Shown here in pieces: positions 27,001 through 34,114 of a stretch of 42,571 nt of DNA. The DNA is taken from contig CAYYSU010000024.1 in NCBI GenBank assembly GCA_964474455.1, positions 1-42,571 of the forward strand, written 5' to 3'. The position numbers and the translations under genes were made by a program. The notes below the pieces were generated by a model. It did no database searches. It was not told the origin of the DNA and was given only the letters and a program-made list of their open reading frames with translations. Every line of letters starts with the position of its first letter. The first letter of the stretch is position 1. This stretch comes from BM520 sp964474455 (GTDB lineage Bacteria; Bacteroidota; Bacteroidia; Bacteroidales; BM520).

Positions 27001-27308
27001 ATTACTGTGGCGAGAGCATATGGTCTGAATCTCTAGAGTTAACCATTAATCCTATTGAAGGAATCAACGAGGATAATAATAACTCCTTTCGTATCTCTCC
27101 GAATCCGACAAAAGAGAATATTGTGATAAACGGCATCGATGGAACGGCAACAGTAAAAATTATCAGCCTGACGGGAGTAGAGTTGATGACAATAGAGAGC
27201 TATCAATCTGAAGATAATATCAACGTTTCATCATTAGAAAATGGGGCATACCTGGTGAAAGTGACTCAGGATAATAAAACGCACTCCGGAAAAATTATAA
27301 AACGGTAA
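24093..27308 (+). CDS. T9SS-exported M14 zinc carboxypeptidase, multidomain
   Basis: The 1071-residue protein has a signal peptide (first about 23 residues) and an M14 carboxypeptidase domain at about 95-360. Zinc ligands are His157 and Glu160 (AGIHGDEVG) and His259 (TYHSGT). The substrate-binding arginine is in GVDLNRDW, and the catalytic Glu330 lies in SWSMEISYS. A carboxypeptidase-regulatory domain follows (about 363-445), then a beta domain, an FN3-like domain (YKLYFGTDN, YYWRVDAVN), a MAM/lectin-like segment and two Ig/PKD-like domains (AGDDETVCEGDTVQLNG). A C-terminal T9SS type A sorting domain (FRISPNPTKENIVINGI) ends it. It should be exported by T9SS and attached to the cell surface or released. 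I start at ATG 24093, since the earlier TTG at 24066 would spoil the signal peptide. Confidence 0.92.
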   Translation: MRTISRLISIFIIILTITVQSYATWRPGEMEVKVFYSSQDQVSQLQSLKLSADYHNDHAVVYVIEKELEAILSRGFNVDILEENLDLRNGKGVPEGYYSYQEIIDIADSLALHFPSICSKTVAGYSYQNRQLAYLKISDNVNTDEPEPEVLFEAGIHGDEVGASQNAIMYARDLVLGYGIDPEITELIDTREIYIYLMVNPDGRESMSRYNSNGVDLNRDWGYMWDHEGSSDSAFCQIEARVLRDFILDHEFVVHTTYHSGTEYISCPWSYRSDEPEDLGHILHLAGIYSSTSGYPNLDYGQGSTGMYYINGASKDYNYGAIGSISWSMEISYSKQPPASEVGMYYNYNKPAMNAMCEHCGYGVEGMVTDAINGEPIAAVILVNDFYPTHTDPLVGDFHKYLNAGTYSITVKANGYEEITMENVVVQTNTSTTHVDIELMPLEGEYIYYLNVVEIPGNNFDDEGFTPAIYGAPDGEYYSLGRAGFVNVDMGSPVFDKNGMDLIVYEGDDTPDGYSLYASQFIDGPWNLVGIGGGTTEFDLSNTGLISARYFKVKDDGDGSSSGANVGFDLDAIAVINPPLAAMNPIPADNSTASVFSNLSWDQGDGGIPTYYKLYFGTDNPPANIINGDEIYGIQFRPSLPLEYNTKYYWRVDAVNQFGEATGHLWQFTTGGEPDEDFETGDFSLFDWTFDGDAEWEITEDVTRNGTYAAKSGTIGDAQYSSLVLEGNFSGFGEIAFWHKTSSQPADKLEFYVNGTLTGAWGGDNEWMEQSYNTGPGPYSFEWRYAKNETGQSYDDCAYIDFMYIPEMTAIPPTVYAGDDETVCEGDTVQLNGAATGYTSIEWSTSGDGTFNDAHILNPEYYFGEEDIVNGSVILTLTIHGTVQVSDEVEITIDAIPVAPGMPYGDNMPWVIGNPFEYSVEEISNADSYLWELLPEWTGEITNNGERIITIEFAEETFWTDGTLHVKAVNYCGESIWSESLELTINPIEGINEDNNNSFRISPNPTKENIVINGIDGTATVKIISLTGVELMTIESYQSEDNINVSSLENGAYLVKVTQDNKTHSGKIIKR

Positions 27309-27319
27309 CAACGTTGCCA

Positions 27320-28711
27320 TTACTCAAAATATGGCACTACCTTAACCTGTTTTATTTTCCCGAAGTCTTCTCCTCCAAAAACACGCTCTACTTTGGTGTT
27401 AAAGATCAGGTCATCATTTTTGAAGAAGATGTAGCCATTATAAAGAATCTGTGCTTTATCGCTCCACAACTGCGGATAAAGGCTGAAGATTTGACTGTAG
27501 TAGGAATCAGGAATAAACTCTACGTCATCCATCCCATCCATCTCATAAACCACTTTACAGTGAATATTCTCAAAAATCTCCGCCATATAGTTCTTTATCA
27601 CCTTTACCGTTTCCTGATTCATAAATTTATAAAAGGTAATCTTTTTGGCATCAGCGAAGTATGAACTTCCCTCCATGATAATAAAGAGATAGGGTGAAAA
27701 GTCTTTTTCAAAGAAGTCATAAACCAGCTCCACATTATTATAATGATTTGAATTGAGGCGGTTTTTATCTTCCTGAGTAAGCTGTTTCTCGTATTTTTTA
27801 AAGCCCAGACCATAAAGCACGTTGGCTTCCTGGTTTCCGACAAATTTCATTGTAGCACTTTCTCTTCTATCACTCAAAGCGGCACTTTTTCTTATCATTT
27901 TTTGCTCTACTTTAGGCAGAATCAGATCTACTGACTTGGAATTTGACTTAATCTTACCTTTTTTGTTTTTATAATATGTTTTAAACATATATCTGTTGTA
28001 GAGTATTGTATTGCTGCTGCCTGCCGCCACATTATACGAAAGGGGGATTTTAAAATCCATTTCAATGGCTTCTGCTGCCAGCTCGGAGAGGATATTTTTT
28101 AGGTTTTGGAATTCTATCTGGTAGTTTTGATTAAACCGGCCTTTAAGTGTCCCGCCGACGCGGTATCTGTCGCCTTCCCGTTTTGGTCCATCCATCACGA
28201 TTTTGTATTCATATACCGTGCTATGGTTTTCAAAGTTATGCAGATCGAAGAGGCTTTTTGCCAGTTCCAGCTCGTCGGCTTTCATTTTATCCCAGGCCTG
28301 GTACTGTTGAAACACATTAGCAGTGTTATAATCTACATTCACACCCTCTGCTTCCAGTGTTTCGAGGATCTGTTTTTCTGTTACCAGAGCAGAGACAACA
28401 ACTTTGTATTCATCTTCCATTGCTGTTTCAGAGAGCTTACGATACTCTTTGATAAAACCACGGCTTAGGCTTAACACCTTATCTTCGAGGATATCGTCAT
28501 TTTCAATTTTTGTGGTACTGGAAATCAATGCTCCTGTGGCCTGTTCTACGGCATTACGCAACGCATCGTCCAGTGCTTTTTCCACAGTTTCACCATATCC
28601 TGTTGTAATAATTTTTTTCTCTCCAGGTTGAGAAATTAATATCTGACTATCCTCCTGCGCAAAGGTCGCTATGGAAAAAATCATGATGCCAAATAGTAAT
28701 ATTTGTTTCAT
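27320..28711 (-). CDS. Exported protein with FlgT_N/LPP20-like N-terminal domain
   Basis: The 463-residue protein has a signal peptide (MKQILLFGIMIFSIATFAQ). Residues about 30-120 follow the FlgT N-terminal/LPP20-like pattern: a strand KIITTGYGET, a long alanine-rich helix KALDDALRNAVEQATGALIS, then SRGFIKEYRKLSE and VVVSALVTEKQI. In Vibrio, FlgT forms the flagellar H ring, and Lpp20 of Helicobacter is an outer-membrane lipoprotein. The remaining about 340 residues (with a basic stretch KTYYKNKKGKIKSNSKS) match nothing I know. It is last in a four-gene operon, 8 bases after the previous gene, and ends 11 bases from the convergent M14 gene. An envelope role is inferred from the signal peptide and domain. 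Confidence 0.7.
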   Translation of the reverse strand: MKQILLFGIMIFSIATFAQEDSQILISQPGEKKIITTGYGETVEKALDDALRNAVEQATGALISSTTKIENDDILEDKVLSLSRGFIKEYRKLSETAMEDEYKVVVSALVTEKQILETLEAEGVNVDYNTANVFQQYQAWDKMKADELELAKSLFDLHNFENHSTVYEYKIVMDGPKREGDRYRVGGTLKGRFNQNYQIEFQNLKNILSELAAEAIEMDFKIPLSYNVAAGSSNTILYNRYMFKTYYKNKKGKIKSNSKSVDLILPKVEQKMIRKSAALSDRRESATMKFVGNQEANVLYGLGFKKYEKQLTQEDKNRLNSNHYNNVELVYDFFEKDFSPYLFIIMEGSSYFADAKKITFYKFMNQETVKVIKNYMAEIFENIHCKVVYEMDGMDDVEFIPDSYYSQIFSLYPQLWSDKAQILYNGYIFFKNDDLIFNTKVERVFGGEDFGKIKQVKVVPYFE

Positions 28712-28719
28712 GGTTATGG

Positions 28720-30018
28720 TTATTTTATAAGGGTTTCAAATTGAGTCTTACTCCAGGGATCAATAGTAGCATTGTGGTTCAGAAATCCTATGAACTCGCC
28801 ACTATTTTTATATCCCATAGCATCAAGGCATAGGGCAATATTTCCACTTACAAATTGTGCCTCCGGATCCATCAGGTATGCCAGGATCAGGTATGGCATT
28901 GCTCTTTCTGGCTTGCCGTCGAAGCGGTATGTTGCTCCGATGAGGTTCAGTGTACGTGTATGGATGCCCTCGTAATTGATGGATTTCTCCAGGTATTCCA
29001 GAGTCGCTTTTATCTTCTCTTTGGCAAATCTCTCTTCTGCCTTATCATATAATTTTCTTTCACTACTATTACGCAAGGCATACGGATTTATGGCTCCGGG
29101 GAAACACTCTATCGTATTGAACATAGTAGGATTGGTGATATTATCTATGGAAGCACTCTTTTTTCTGCCACAGAATGCTATCATATCCTCCCAAAGACAT
29201 TTATCAGGATTCAGTGCATCATAATAAGCATCATAATAGGCCTGTTTATCATCAGGTGAAACAGAGGTTACCAATTCAGTATACATGATCTGTTGTATAA
29301 TATCTTTCTGTTGCAAAGCATTCTCAGCAATGGAGTCGAACATATCGAGATGCAGGGAGTCGGGTTCCTGAAGAATGGAGAGTTCAAAACGGCTGTTTTG
29401 TTTTTCTTTCACCAAAAGGTTAAACTGCGAAGATATTTTGCCTACACCCCTCAGAAAATCCTTGTACACTCCTATATAATCATCAGATGAGAAATCCTTA
29501 TAATTATAATATGCATAAGCGTTCTCCGGGTTTCGTTTTTTGCTGTAGTCCCTTATAAGCAACTCTTTTATATCAATATCTTCCAGAGGGAAATCTGCCG
29601 CATTTATGACAAAATTCTCCTTTTCTATTTTAAAAGTAACCTGTCGCCCATTTTCATCTGTTATAAAGTCGGAGCCTGTGAGCTGATTTGCTGAAGCCTT
29701 ATAATTGAAACTGTTATATGTGGCGAAGAGCTGAAAATAGTCTTCTTTCAGGTTGTTGAGGTCAGCGAATTCTTTATAAAGCTGATATGCTCCGATAAGA
29801 TCCAATGACCTCATACGGAGTCTGCTTTCCAGCGCATTAAGCATACGTGAAGAGCTTATCTCTCCGGTATATGTACATTCAACAACATAGTGTGTCTTGG
29901 TTTCAGATACGTCGTAACCGGTATTAAGCTTTTTATAATGATACTGCCCCATAACAAATACGGGGCAGTATATCATTGCTAACAATAGCAGTATGTTAAA
30001 TGTCTTCCTCTTCTTCAC
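28720..30018 (-). CDS. Exported protein of unknown function, GTG start
   Basis: I assign a GTG start at 30018, giving 432 residues with a clean signal peptide (MKKRKTFNILLLLAMIYCPV, cut near VMGQ). The frame is open to an ATG at 30111, but that would bury the signal behind a 31-residue polar tail and overlap the upstream gene by 116 bases. The GTG start overlaps it by 23. An early segment (SSRMLNALESRLRMRSLDLI) is compatible with a weak LPP20-like helix. The C-terminal part (HTRTLNLIGATYRFDGKPER, then AMPYLILAYLMDPEAQ) looks like one or two TPR helices pairs. No catalytic motif is seen. Its place between two FlgT/LPP20-like genes suggests shared function. Confidence 0.65.
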   Translation of the reverse strand: MKKRKTFNILLLLAMIYCPVFVMGQYHYKKLNTGYDVSETKTHYVVECTYTGEISSSRMLNALESRLRMRSLDLIGAYQLYKEFADLNNLKEDYFQLFATYNSFNYKASANQLTGSDFITDENGRQVTFKIEKENFVINAADFPLEDIDIKELLIRDYSKKRNPENAYAYYNYKDFSSDDYIGVYKDFLRGVGKISSQFNLLVKEKQNSRFELSILQEPDSLHLDMFDSIAENALQQKDIIQQIMYTELVTSVSPDDKQAYYDAYYDALNPDKCLWEDMIAFCGRKKSASIDNITNPTMFNTIECFPGAINPYALRNSSERKLYDKAEERFAKEKIKATLEYLEKSINYEGIHTRTLNLIGATYRFDGKPERAMPYLILAYLMDPEAQFVSGNIALCLDAMGYKNSGEFIGFLNHNATIDPWSKTQFETLIK

Positions 30019-31330
30019 CTGAGATAGAGGTTTTACTTTTTGTTGTCTGTTTACGTTCTGGTGCTCCTTCTGCATTTCCTTGATTTTTATTTCCATTGTT
30101 ATTTGGGTCATCAGTAAACTGTTCTTTTAATTTTTTTGCTGTCTCTGCGTTTGCTGGTGTCCAGGCTACAACAAAACCAGCTACATTATGACCGCTTACC
30201 GGGTGCTTACCTCTCCACTGATGTATCTGTTCGGTAGCGATATTTAATGTTGTGGATTTAGCTTCAACAGCCTTTTCCCATTCTGACCGGTAAAAATAGT
30301 TATTTGTTCCGTCGTCGTACTCATCGAGTTTTTCAATTTCATTCTCTTTTTCCACCGCAACGATATCTTCTGCGACGAAGTTTTTTATGTTGTTAACAGC
30401 CTGTAGTCGTGCCTGGCTATAAGCTCGGCTAAACGCTGCTGACTGTCGCGAGCTTGTTGTTTGCACTTCACGCTGGCCAAAGCCATAAACGACCATTTGC
30501 CCTTCACTATTATATGTTACTGAAACGCCCATACGTCCTATTAATTGTTCCGGCGTCATGTTGATGATCTTCTCGCGCGAGTTTTTCACTTTTCCCACCG
30601 GGAGTTGGTATTGACTGTTATTACGAATCACTGATGCCAGCGACTGAAATTCCGGGGAGTATTTCATACATACTGCTATCTGGTAGTCATCTTTTCCGTG
30701 TTCTCCTTCAGCGATGCGTACTACGGCACATCCTTTTACCATACCTGCCACCAGCGAGGTGATTGTCTGTTTGAATTTCTGCTGATACATGGCTTCTTTC
30801 TGAGCCTGGTTCATTTTGGCAATCTCCTCTTCGGAAACGCCAAGATATGAAAGAGCTTTATCCAGCGACTTGTCAACGATTTTACCTGCCTTTTGAAGCA
30901 TGGTAGCTTTTCTTTTTGCATCAGGATCCTCACCTATCTGGAGGTTCTCAAGCATAGAAAATGCGCGACCCGACTCAATCTCTTCACCACTTAAGCGAAG
31001 CAGGTTCATCTTAGCCTCCATCTCAGCGATGTTATATGCAATAATTCTGGAGTTAATAAAACCTTTCATATTACTTGGGCGGGCTGAAGTAGCAGACCCA
31101 ATAACGTATATTGTCCCATCTTCATTTACTTTACCCAGTTGTTTTCCTTTTTTTGAAAGAATACGATTCATATCCTTTGTGAGTGATTCAACAGGAAACT
31201 CCTCATAATCGGTCATGATGTCCTGAGTCTCCTGCACAGCTTCTGTTTTTGCCAGGTCGGCGGGGTTTTGAGCCATTATCATAGTTGCTGTAAAGAGCAG
31301 TGATAAAAGCATTGTCGTAAATCTTTTCAT
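29996..31330 (-). CDS. Exported protein with two LPP20-like domains
   Basis: The 444-residue protein has a signal peptide (MKRFTTMLLSLLFTATMIMAQ). Two segments share the LPP20-like pattern of a short strand with a G.G/G.A turn, then a long helix of alternating alanines. The first is about 70-230 (TIYVIGSATSARPSN, then SRIIAYNIAEMEAKMNLLRL and later GMVKGCAVVRIAEGEHG). The second is about 278-392 (MVVYGFGQREVQTTSSRQSA, AYSQARLQAVNNIKNFVAED). The tail is acidic (SGEEEEDI). It starts 2 bases after the first gene of the operon and overlaps the third by 23 bases, so translation is probably coupled. Function is unknown. The fold is associated with outer-membrane and flagellar accessory proteins. 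Confidence 0.7.
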   Translation of the reverse strand: MKRFTTMLLSLLFTATMIMAQNPADLAKTEAVQETQDIMTDYEEFPVESLTKDMNRILSKKGKQLGKVNEDGTIYVIGSATSARPSNMKGFINSRIIAYNIAEMEAKMNLLRLSGEEIESGRAFSMLENLQIGEDPDAKRKATMLQKAGKIVDKSLDKALSYLGVSEEEIAKMNQAQKEAMYQQKFKQTITSLVAGMVKGCAVVRIAEGEHGKDDYQIAVCMKYSPEFQSLASVIRNNSQYQLPVGKVKNSREKIINMTPEQLIGRMGVSVTYNSEGQMVVYGFGQREVQTTSSRQSAAFSRAYSQARLQAVNNIKNFVAEDIVAVEKENEIEKLDEYDDGTNNYFYRSEWEKAVEAKSTTLNIATEQIHQWRGKHPVSGHNVAGFVVAWTPANAETAKKLKEQFTDDPNNNGNKNQGNAEGAPERKQTTKSKTSISGEEEEDI

Positions 31331-31332
31331 AA

Positions 31333-31791
31333 TTATTTTTGAGTTATGGATTTATATATTGCGTAATAAAACACTGATTTATCTTCTTCATACCAAAACC
31401 CCAACGGATGCATCTGCCGAACAAATCCTTCACTGTCTTCCTGTATTTGTTCCACATATTCATCACTTACAATGATAGTCCTTCTTCCGTTTGTATCGAT
31501 AACAGTTTCCGTGGTTTTCATACGTTCAGATGATGTGATATCAGCTCCATTTACGAATGTCACAACCTCTTTTTGAGCCTTTATCATCCCCACACGTCGC
31601 AACGCAGAGAATTTTTTTGTTCCTACTTCCACCGCAGCCACACCAATCAAAAAAGTTGTGTCGTTAACAACAACAATATCGCTGCCTCCCCACGAAAGTA
31701 TGGAGTGTGATTTTACCGCCTCGAGCAGGGTTTGTGCACCACATGTAGCTGTAGTCAAGGTTATTACAAGAATGAAAAGATATCGCCGCAT
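31333..31791 (-). CDS. Small exported LPP20-like protein, first gene of the operon
   Basis: The 152-residue protein has a signal peptide (MRRYLFILVITLTTATCGAQ). A cysteine at residue 17 lies in TATCGAQ, but the context is not a convincing lipobox. The mature part is a single LPP20-like domain: strand FLIGVAAVEVG, helix ALRRVGMIKAQKEVVTFVNG, then GFVRQMHPLGFWY and a final strand. It resembles the domains of the next genes, which suggests duplication. A TATCTTTG box on the minus strand lies 46 bases upstream, and the next gene begins 2 bases after its stop. No enzyme motif is seen. Confidence 0.65.
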   Translation of the reverse strand: MRRYLFILVITLTTATCGAQTLLEAVKSHSILSWGGSDIVVVNDTTFLIGVAAVEVGTKKFSALRRVGMIKAQKEVVTFVNGADITSSERMKTTETVIDTNGRRTIIVSDEYVEQIQEDSEGFVRQMHPLGFWYEEDKSVFYYAIYKSITQK

Positions 31792-31837
31792 AGCATTATT
31801 TGTTATAAACTGTTGCTTCGGTGTGTTGTAATAGACA

Positions 31838-31845
31838 CAAAGATA
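31838..31845 (-). promoter_or_regulatory. -7 promoter box of the LPP20/FlgT-like operon
   Basis: Read on the minus strand it is TATCTTTG, a perfect TAnnTTTG. It lies 46 bases before the first ATG of the four-gene operon. No -33 TTG is clear. Confidence 0.5.
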
Positions 31846-31860
31846 ATATTTTCATTTTTA

Positions 31861-31995
31861 TCATGAGATTTTTATTGCTTTTTTTTTAATCCATTCACAA
31901 ACAATCTTTTGTGCCGCACCAACACCAGTTATTATGTGATAATCCTTACAGTTGAGGTTTTGTTTTTTAATCCCCGTTTCACAAACTTTTGAATC
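31861..31995 (-). pseudogene. Possible gene remnant, 44-codon open frame without start
   Basis: Between stop codons the minus strand reads 44 residues, beginning DSKVCETGIKKQNLNCK and continuing DYHIITGVGAAQ and KIVCEWIKKKAIKIS. The composition looks protein-like, and the two halves share a KxVCExxIKK pattern that follows the DNA direct repeat. No start codon and no recognised family exist, so it may be the tail of a lost gene or a chance frame. Confidence 0.25.
31882..31991. repeat. Imperfect direct repeat, about 30 bp, two copies
   Basis: Copies at 31882-31911 and 31963-31991 share TTTTTTAATCC, TTCACAAAC and (C)TTTTG with small indels between the blocks. They lie about 80 bases apart in the spacer upstream of the flippase gene. 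Confidence 0.5.
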
Positions 31996-32032
31996 TTAGC
32001 TTGCCCAAAGATCTATGACCTTAGGTGTTGGT
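31918..32032. repeat. 9-bp inverted repeat ACCAACACC ... GGTGTTGGT
   Basis: The arms are 31918-31926 and 32024-32032, perfectly complementary and 97 bases apart. A structured RNA or a DNA loop is possible, but the long spacing makes chance a real alternative. Confidence 0.3.
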
Positions 32033-32090
32033 ATGAAAAAAACATTTTTTTATAGGCATTTATTAAACAATGCTTTCCGGAATCTTTCGT

Positions 32091-32098
32091 TAACTTTG
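32091..32098 (+). promoter_or_regulatory. -7 promoter box TAACTTTG directly at the flippase start
   Basis: TAACTTTG fits TAnnTTTG exactly and ends 5 bases before ATG 32104. Because the protein start here agrees with the usual flippase N-terminus, the transcript is predicted to be leaderless or nearly so. Confidence 0.5.
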
Positions 32099-32103
32099 TC
32101 GTG

Positions 32104-33606
32104 ATGACTTCAAAGAACCCATTTAAACGCCTGGCAGGGGAAACCGCCATCTATGGACTCAGCAGTATTATTGGTAAGCTTCTTAACTGGTTGCTGGTAC
32201 CTCTTTATGTGCGTGTATTTATACCCGAAGAGTACGGCATCGTTACAAACCTATACGCCTATGTAGCTTTCCTTTTGGTAATCCTCACCTACGGCATGGA
32301 GACGGGGTTCTTTCGTTTCTCACAGAAAACAGGAGAGCCTTCACGGGTATTCTCTACAGCCGCGACATCGGTGTTTGGAACGAGTCTTCTTTTTGTGATG
32401 ATTATAGCCGCTTTTCTGCCCCGTTTTGCCTCCATGATAGGTTACGGGAATATGGAACAATATGTTATGATCCTGGCTGGTATTGTAGCCATAGATGCAT
32501 TTTCTTCTATCCCTTTTGCACGTTTGAGGCAGCAAAACAGGCCACTGCGCTTTGCCTTTATAAAACTTACCGGCATTGGCATCAATATCTTCCTCAATAT
32601 CTTCTTCCTGATAATCTGTCGCAAACAACATCTCAGTGGAGCAGAAAATTTCTTCGCCAATATCTATAACCCTGAAATCGGTATTGGATATATCTTCTGG
32701 GTCAATCTTGTTTCTTCGTCAGCTACTCTTATTCTTTTGCTTCCACAGATATTTAAGCAGCGCGGTCGCTTCGACACCAAGCTCCTGAGGGAGATGATGA
32801 TATACTCTTTGCCTTTGTTGGTGGTGGGTGTCGCCGGACAGATCAACCAGAACCTCGACAAGCTGGTGTTACCTTATCTTTTGCCCGACAGTGTTAATGC
32901 TTTAGCCGAAACGGGCATCTATGGTGCTAACTACAAGCTGGCGATCCTGATGACAATGTTTATTCAGGCTTTCCGCTATGCCTTTGAGCCATTTTTTTTC
33001 TCGCGTAGCAAAGAGAGCGCCGACTCTAAAAAGCTCTATGCCGATATAATGAACTATTTTATCATCTTTGGCCTGCTCATATTCCTGGGTGTAATGTTTT
33101 ATATCGATATTATACAGCTCTTTATTGAAGAGCGGTATTTTGAGGGTCTGAAGGTTGTCCCGGTGGTGTTGCTGGCGAATCTCTTTCTGGGGGTTTTCTA
33201 TAATCTCTCCTTGTGGTATAAGCTGGAAGACAAGACAAAATATGGTGCACGTCTGGCGCTGCTGGGCTCAGCAATTACTCTGGTGGTAAACCTGATCTTT
33301 GTGCCAAAGTACGGATATCTGGCCTCTGCCTGGGCGGCATTATTATGTTATTTTACCATGACCGTGGCTTCGTGGTGGCTGGGAAAAAAACACTATCCTG
33401 TGCCCTACAACCTGCGCCGTGCAGGCATTTATGCACTTATTGCAGGCATTCTGTTTAGTATCTCACAATTCCATGGCATCGAAGACTTTTGGTTGAAAAT
33501 TGCCGTTAACACTCTGCTGTTGGCAGTATTCCTAAGCCTTGTAGCTCGTCTAGAGGGTGTTAAAATCACTAAATTAATTAGAAAAAAGCCCGGTAAGAAT
33601 ATTTAG
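32104..33606 (+). CDS. Polysaccharide/lipid-linked oligosaccharide flippase (MOP superfamily)
   Basis: The 500-residue protein has about fourteen membrane segments and the Wzx-like start NPFKRLAGETAIYGLSSIIG followed by LLNWLLVPLYVRVF. Conserved family features include the TM7 region (PLLVVGVAGQINQNLDKLV) and the C-terminal polysaccharide-synthesis domain (LRRAGIYALIAGILFSISQ). It should flip an undecaprenyl- or lipid-linked glycan across the inner membrane. A GTG at 32101 precedes the ATG in frame. I use ATG 32104. It heads a conserved gene order (flippase, dut, TPR lipoprotein, DUF4292, EnvC), though dut has its own promoter. MATE and Wzx both belong to this superfamily. The N-terminus favours Wzx. 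Confidence 0.88.
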   Translation: MTSKNPFKRLAGETAIYGLSSIIGKLLNWLLVPLYVRVFIPEEYGIVTNLYAYVAFLLVILTYGMETGFFRFSQKTGEPSRVFSTAATSVFGTSLLFVMIIAAFLPRFASMIGYGNMEQYVMILAGIVAIDAFSSIPFARLRQQNRPLRFAFIKLTGIGINIFLNIFFLIICRKQHLSGAENFFANIYNPEIGIGYIFWVNLVSSSATLILLLPQIFKQRGRFDTKLLREMMIYSLPLLVVGVAGQINQNLDKLVLPYLLPDSVNALAETGIYGANYKLAILMTMFIQAFRYAFEPFFFSRSKESADSKKLYADIMNYFIIFGLLIFLGVMFYIDIIQLFIEERYFEGLKVVPVVLLANLFLGVFYNLSLWYKLEDKTKYGARLALLGSAITLVVNLIFVPKYGYLASAWAALLCYFTMTVASWWLGKKHYPVPYNLRRAGIYALIAGILFSISQFHGIEDFWLKIAVNTLLLAVFLSLVARLEGVKITKLIRKKPGKNI

Positions 33607-33622
33607 AAGCCTTAACATTACA

Positions 33623-33656
33623 TTGGGGGAACATTAACACAGAAAGATTATTTTTG
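33623..33656 (+). promoter_or_regulatory. Promoter of the dut operon
   Basis: TTG at 33623-33625 and TATTTTTG at 33649-33656 match the -33 and -7 elements with a 23-base gap. The -7 box ends 22 bases before the dut ATG. Confidence 0.6.
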
Positions 33657-33678
33657 CATAAATTGAATAGAGATTATT

Positions 33679-34113
33679 ATGAAAGTTAAAATTGTAAATA
33701 GATCACATCACCGGTTACCATCATACAGCACACCATATTCTGCGGGCATGGACTTGCGGGCTTTTCTTGAGGAGTCAGTAATTATGAATCCCGGCGACAG
33801 GGTACTCATCCCAACGGGGTTGTTTATGGAGCTCCCTGCCGGATACGAAGCGCAGGTGCGACCACGTAGCGGCCTGGCCATAAAAAAAGGCGTTACCGTT
33901 CTGAACTCTCCCGGCACCATAGATGCCGACTATCGTGGTGAGATCCGAGTTATCCTGGTAAACCTGTCACAGGAAGCCTTTGTGGTAAAAGATGGTGAAC
34001 GCATTGCCCAGATGGTGATAGCACGCCACGAGCAGGCAGAGTGGGAAACCGTAGATGCCCTGGATGTGTCGCAGCGCGGAGCAGGTGGTTTTGGTTCAAC
34101 AGGAATACAATAA
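33679..34113 (+). CDS. dut: dUTP diphosphatase
   Basis: The 144-residue protein shows all five motifs of trimeric dUTPases in order: GMDLRA, RPRSGLAIKKGV, NSPGTIDADYRGEIRVIL, GERIAQMVI, and the C-terminal RGAGGFGSTG arm. It hydrolyses dUTP to dUMP, keeping uracil out of DNA and feeding thymidylate synthesis in the cytoplasm. Length is typical. It is the first gene of a probable four-gene transcription unit, and the next ATG starts one base after its stop. That its partners are envelope lipoproteins is a conserved but functionally unexplained arrangement in Bacteroidales, as I recall it. Confidence 0.96.
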   Translation: MKVKIVNRSHHRLPSYSTPYSAGMDLRAFLEESVIMNPGDRVLIPTGLFMELPAGYEAQVRPRSGLAIKKGVTVLNSPGTIDADYRGEIRVILVNLSQEAFVVKDGERIAQMVIARHEQAEWETVDALDVSQRGAGGFGSTGIQ

Positions 34114-34114
34114 T

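Larger units (their letters stand above)
31792..32103. other. Divergent spacer with both promoters and a possible gene relic
   Basis: This 312-base region contains a minus-strand -7 box (31838-31845), a plus-strand -7 box (32091-32098), an imperfect direct repeat, a distant 9-bp inverted repeat and a 44-codon minus-strand open frame at 31861-31995 that looks like coding remnant. Confidence 0.5.

Noticed and set aside
34055..34114. Upstream in-frame start for the TPR lipoprotein within dut
   Set aside because: It would bury the lipoprotein signal that begins at ATG 34115.
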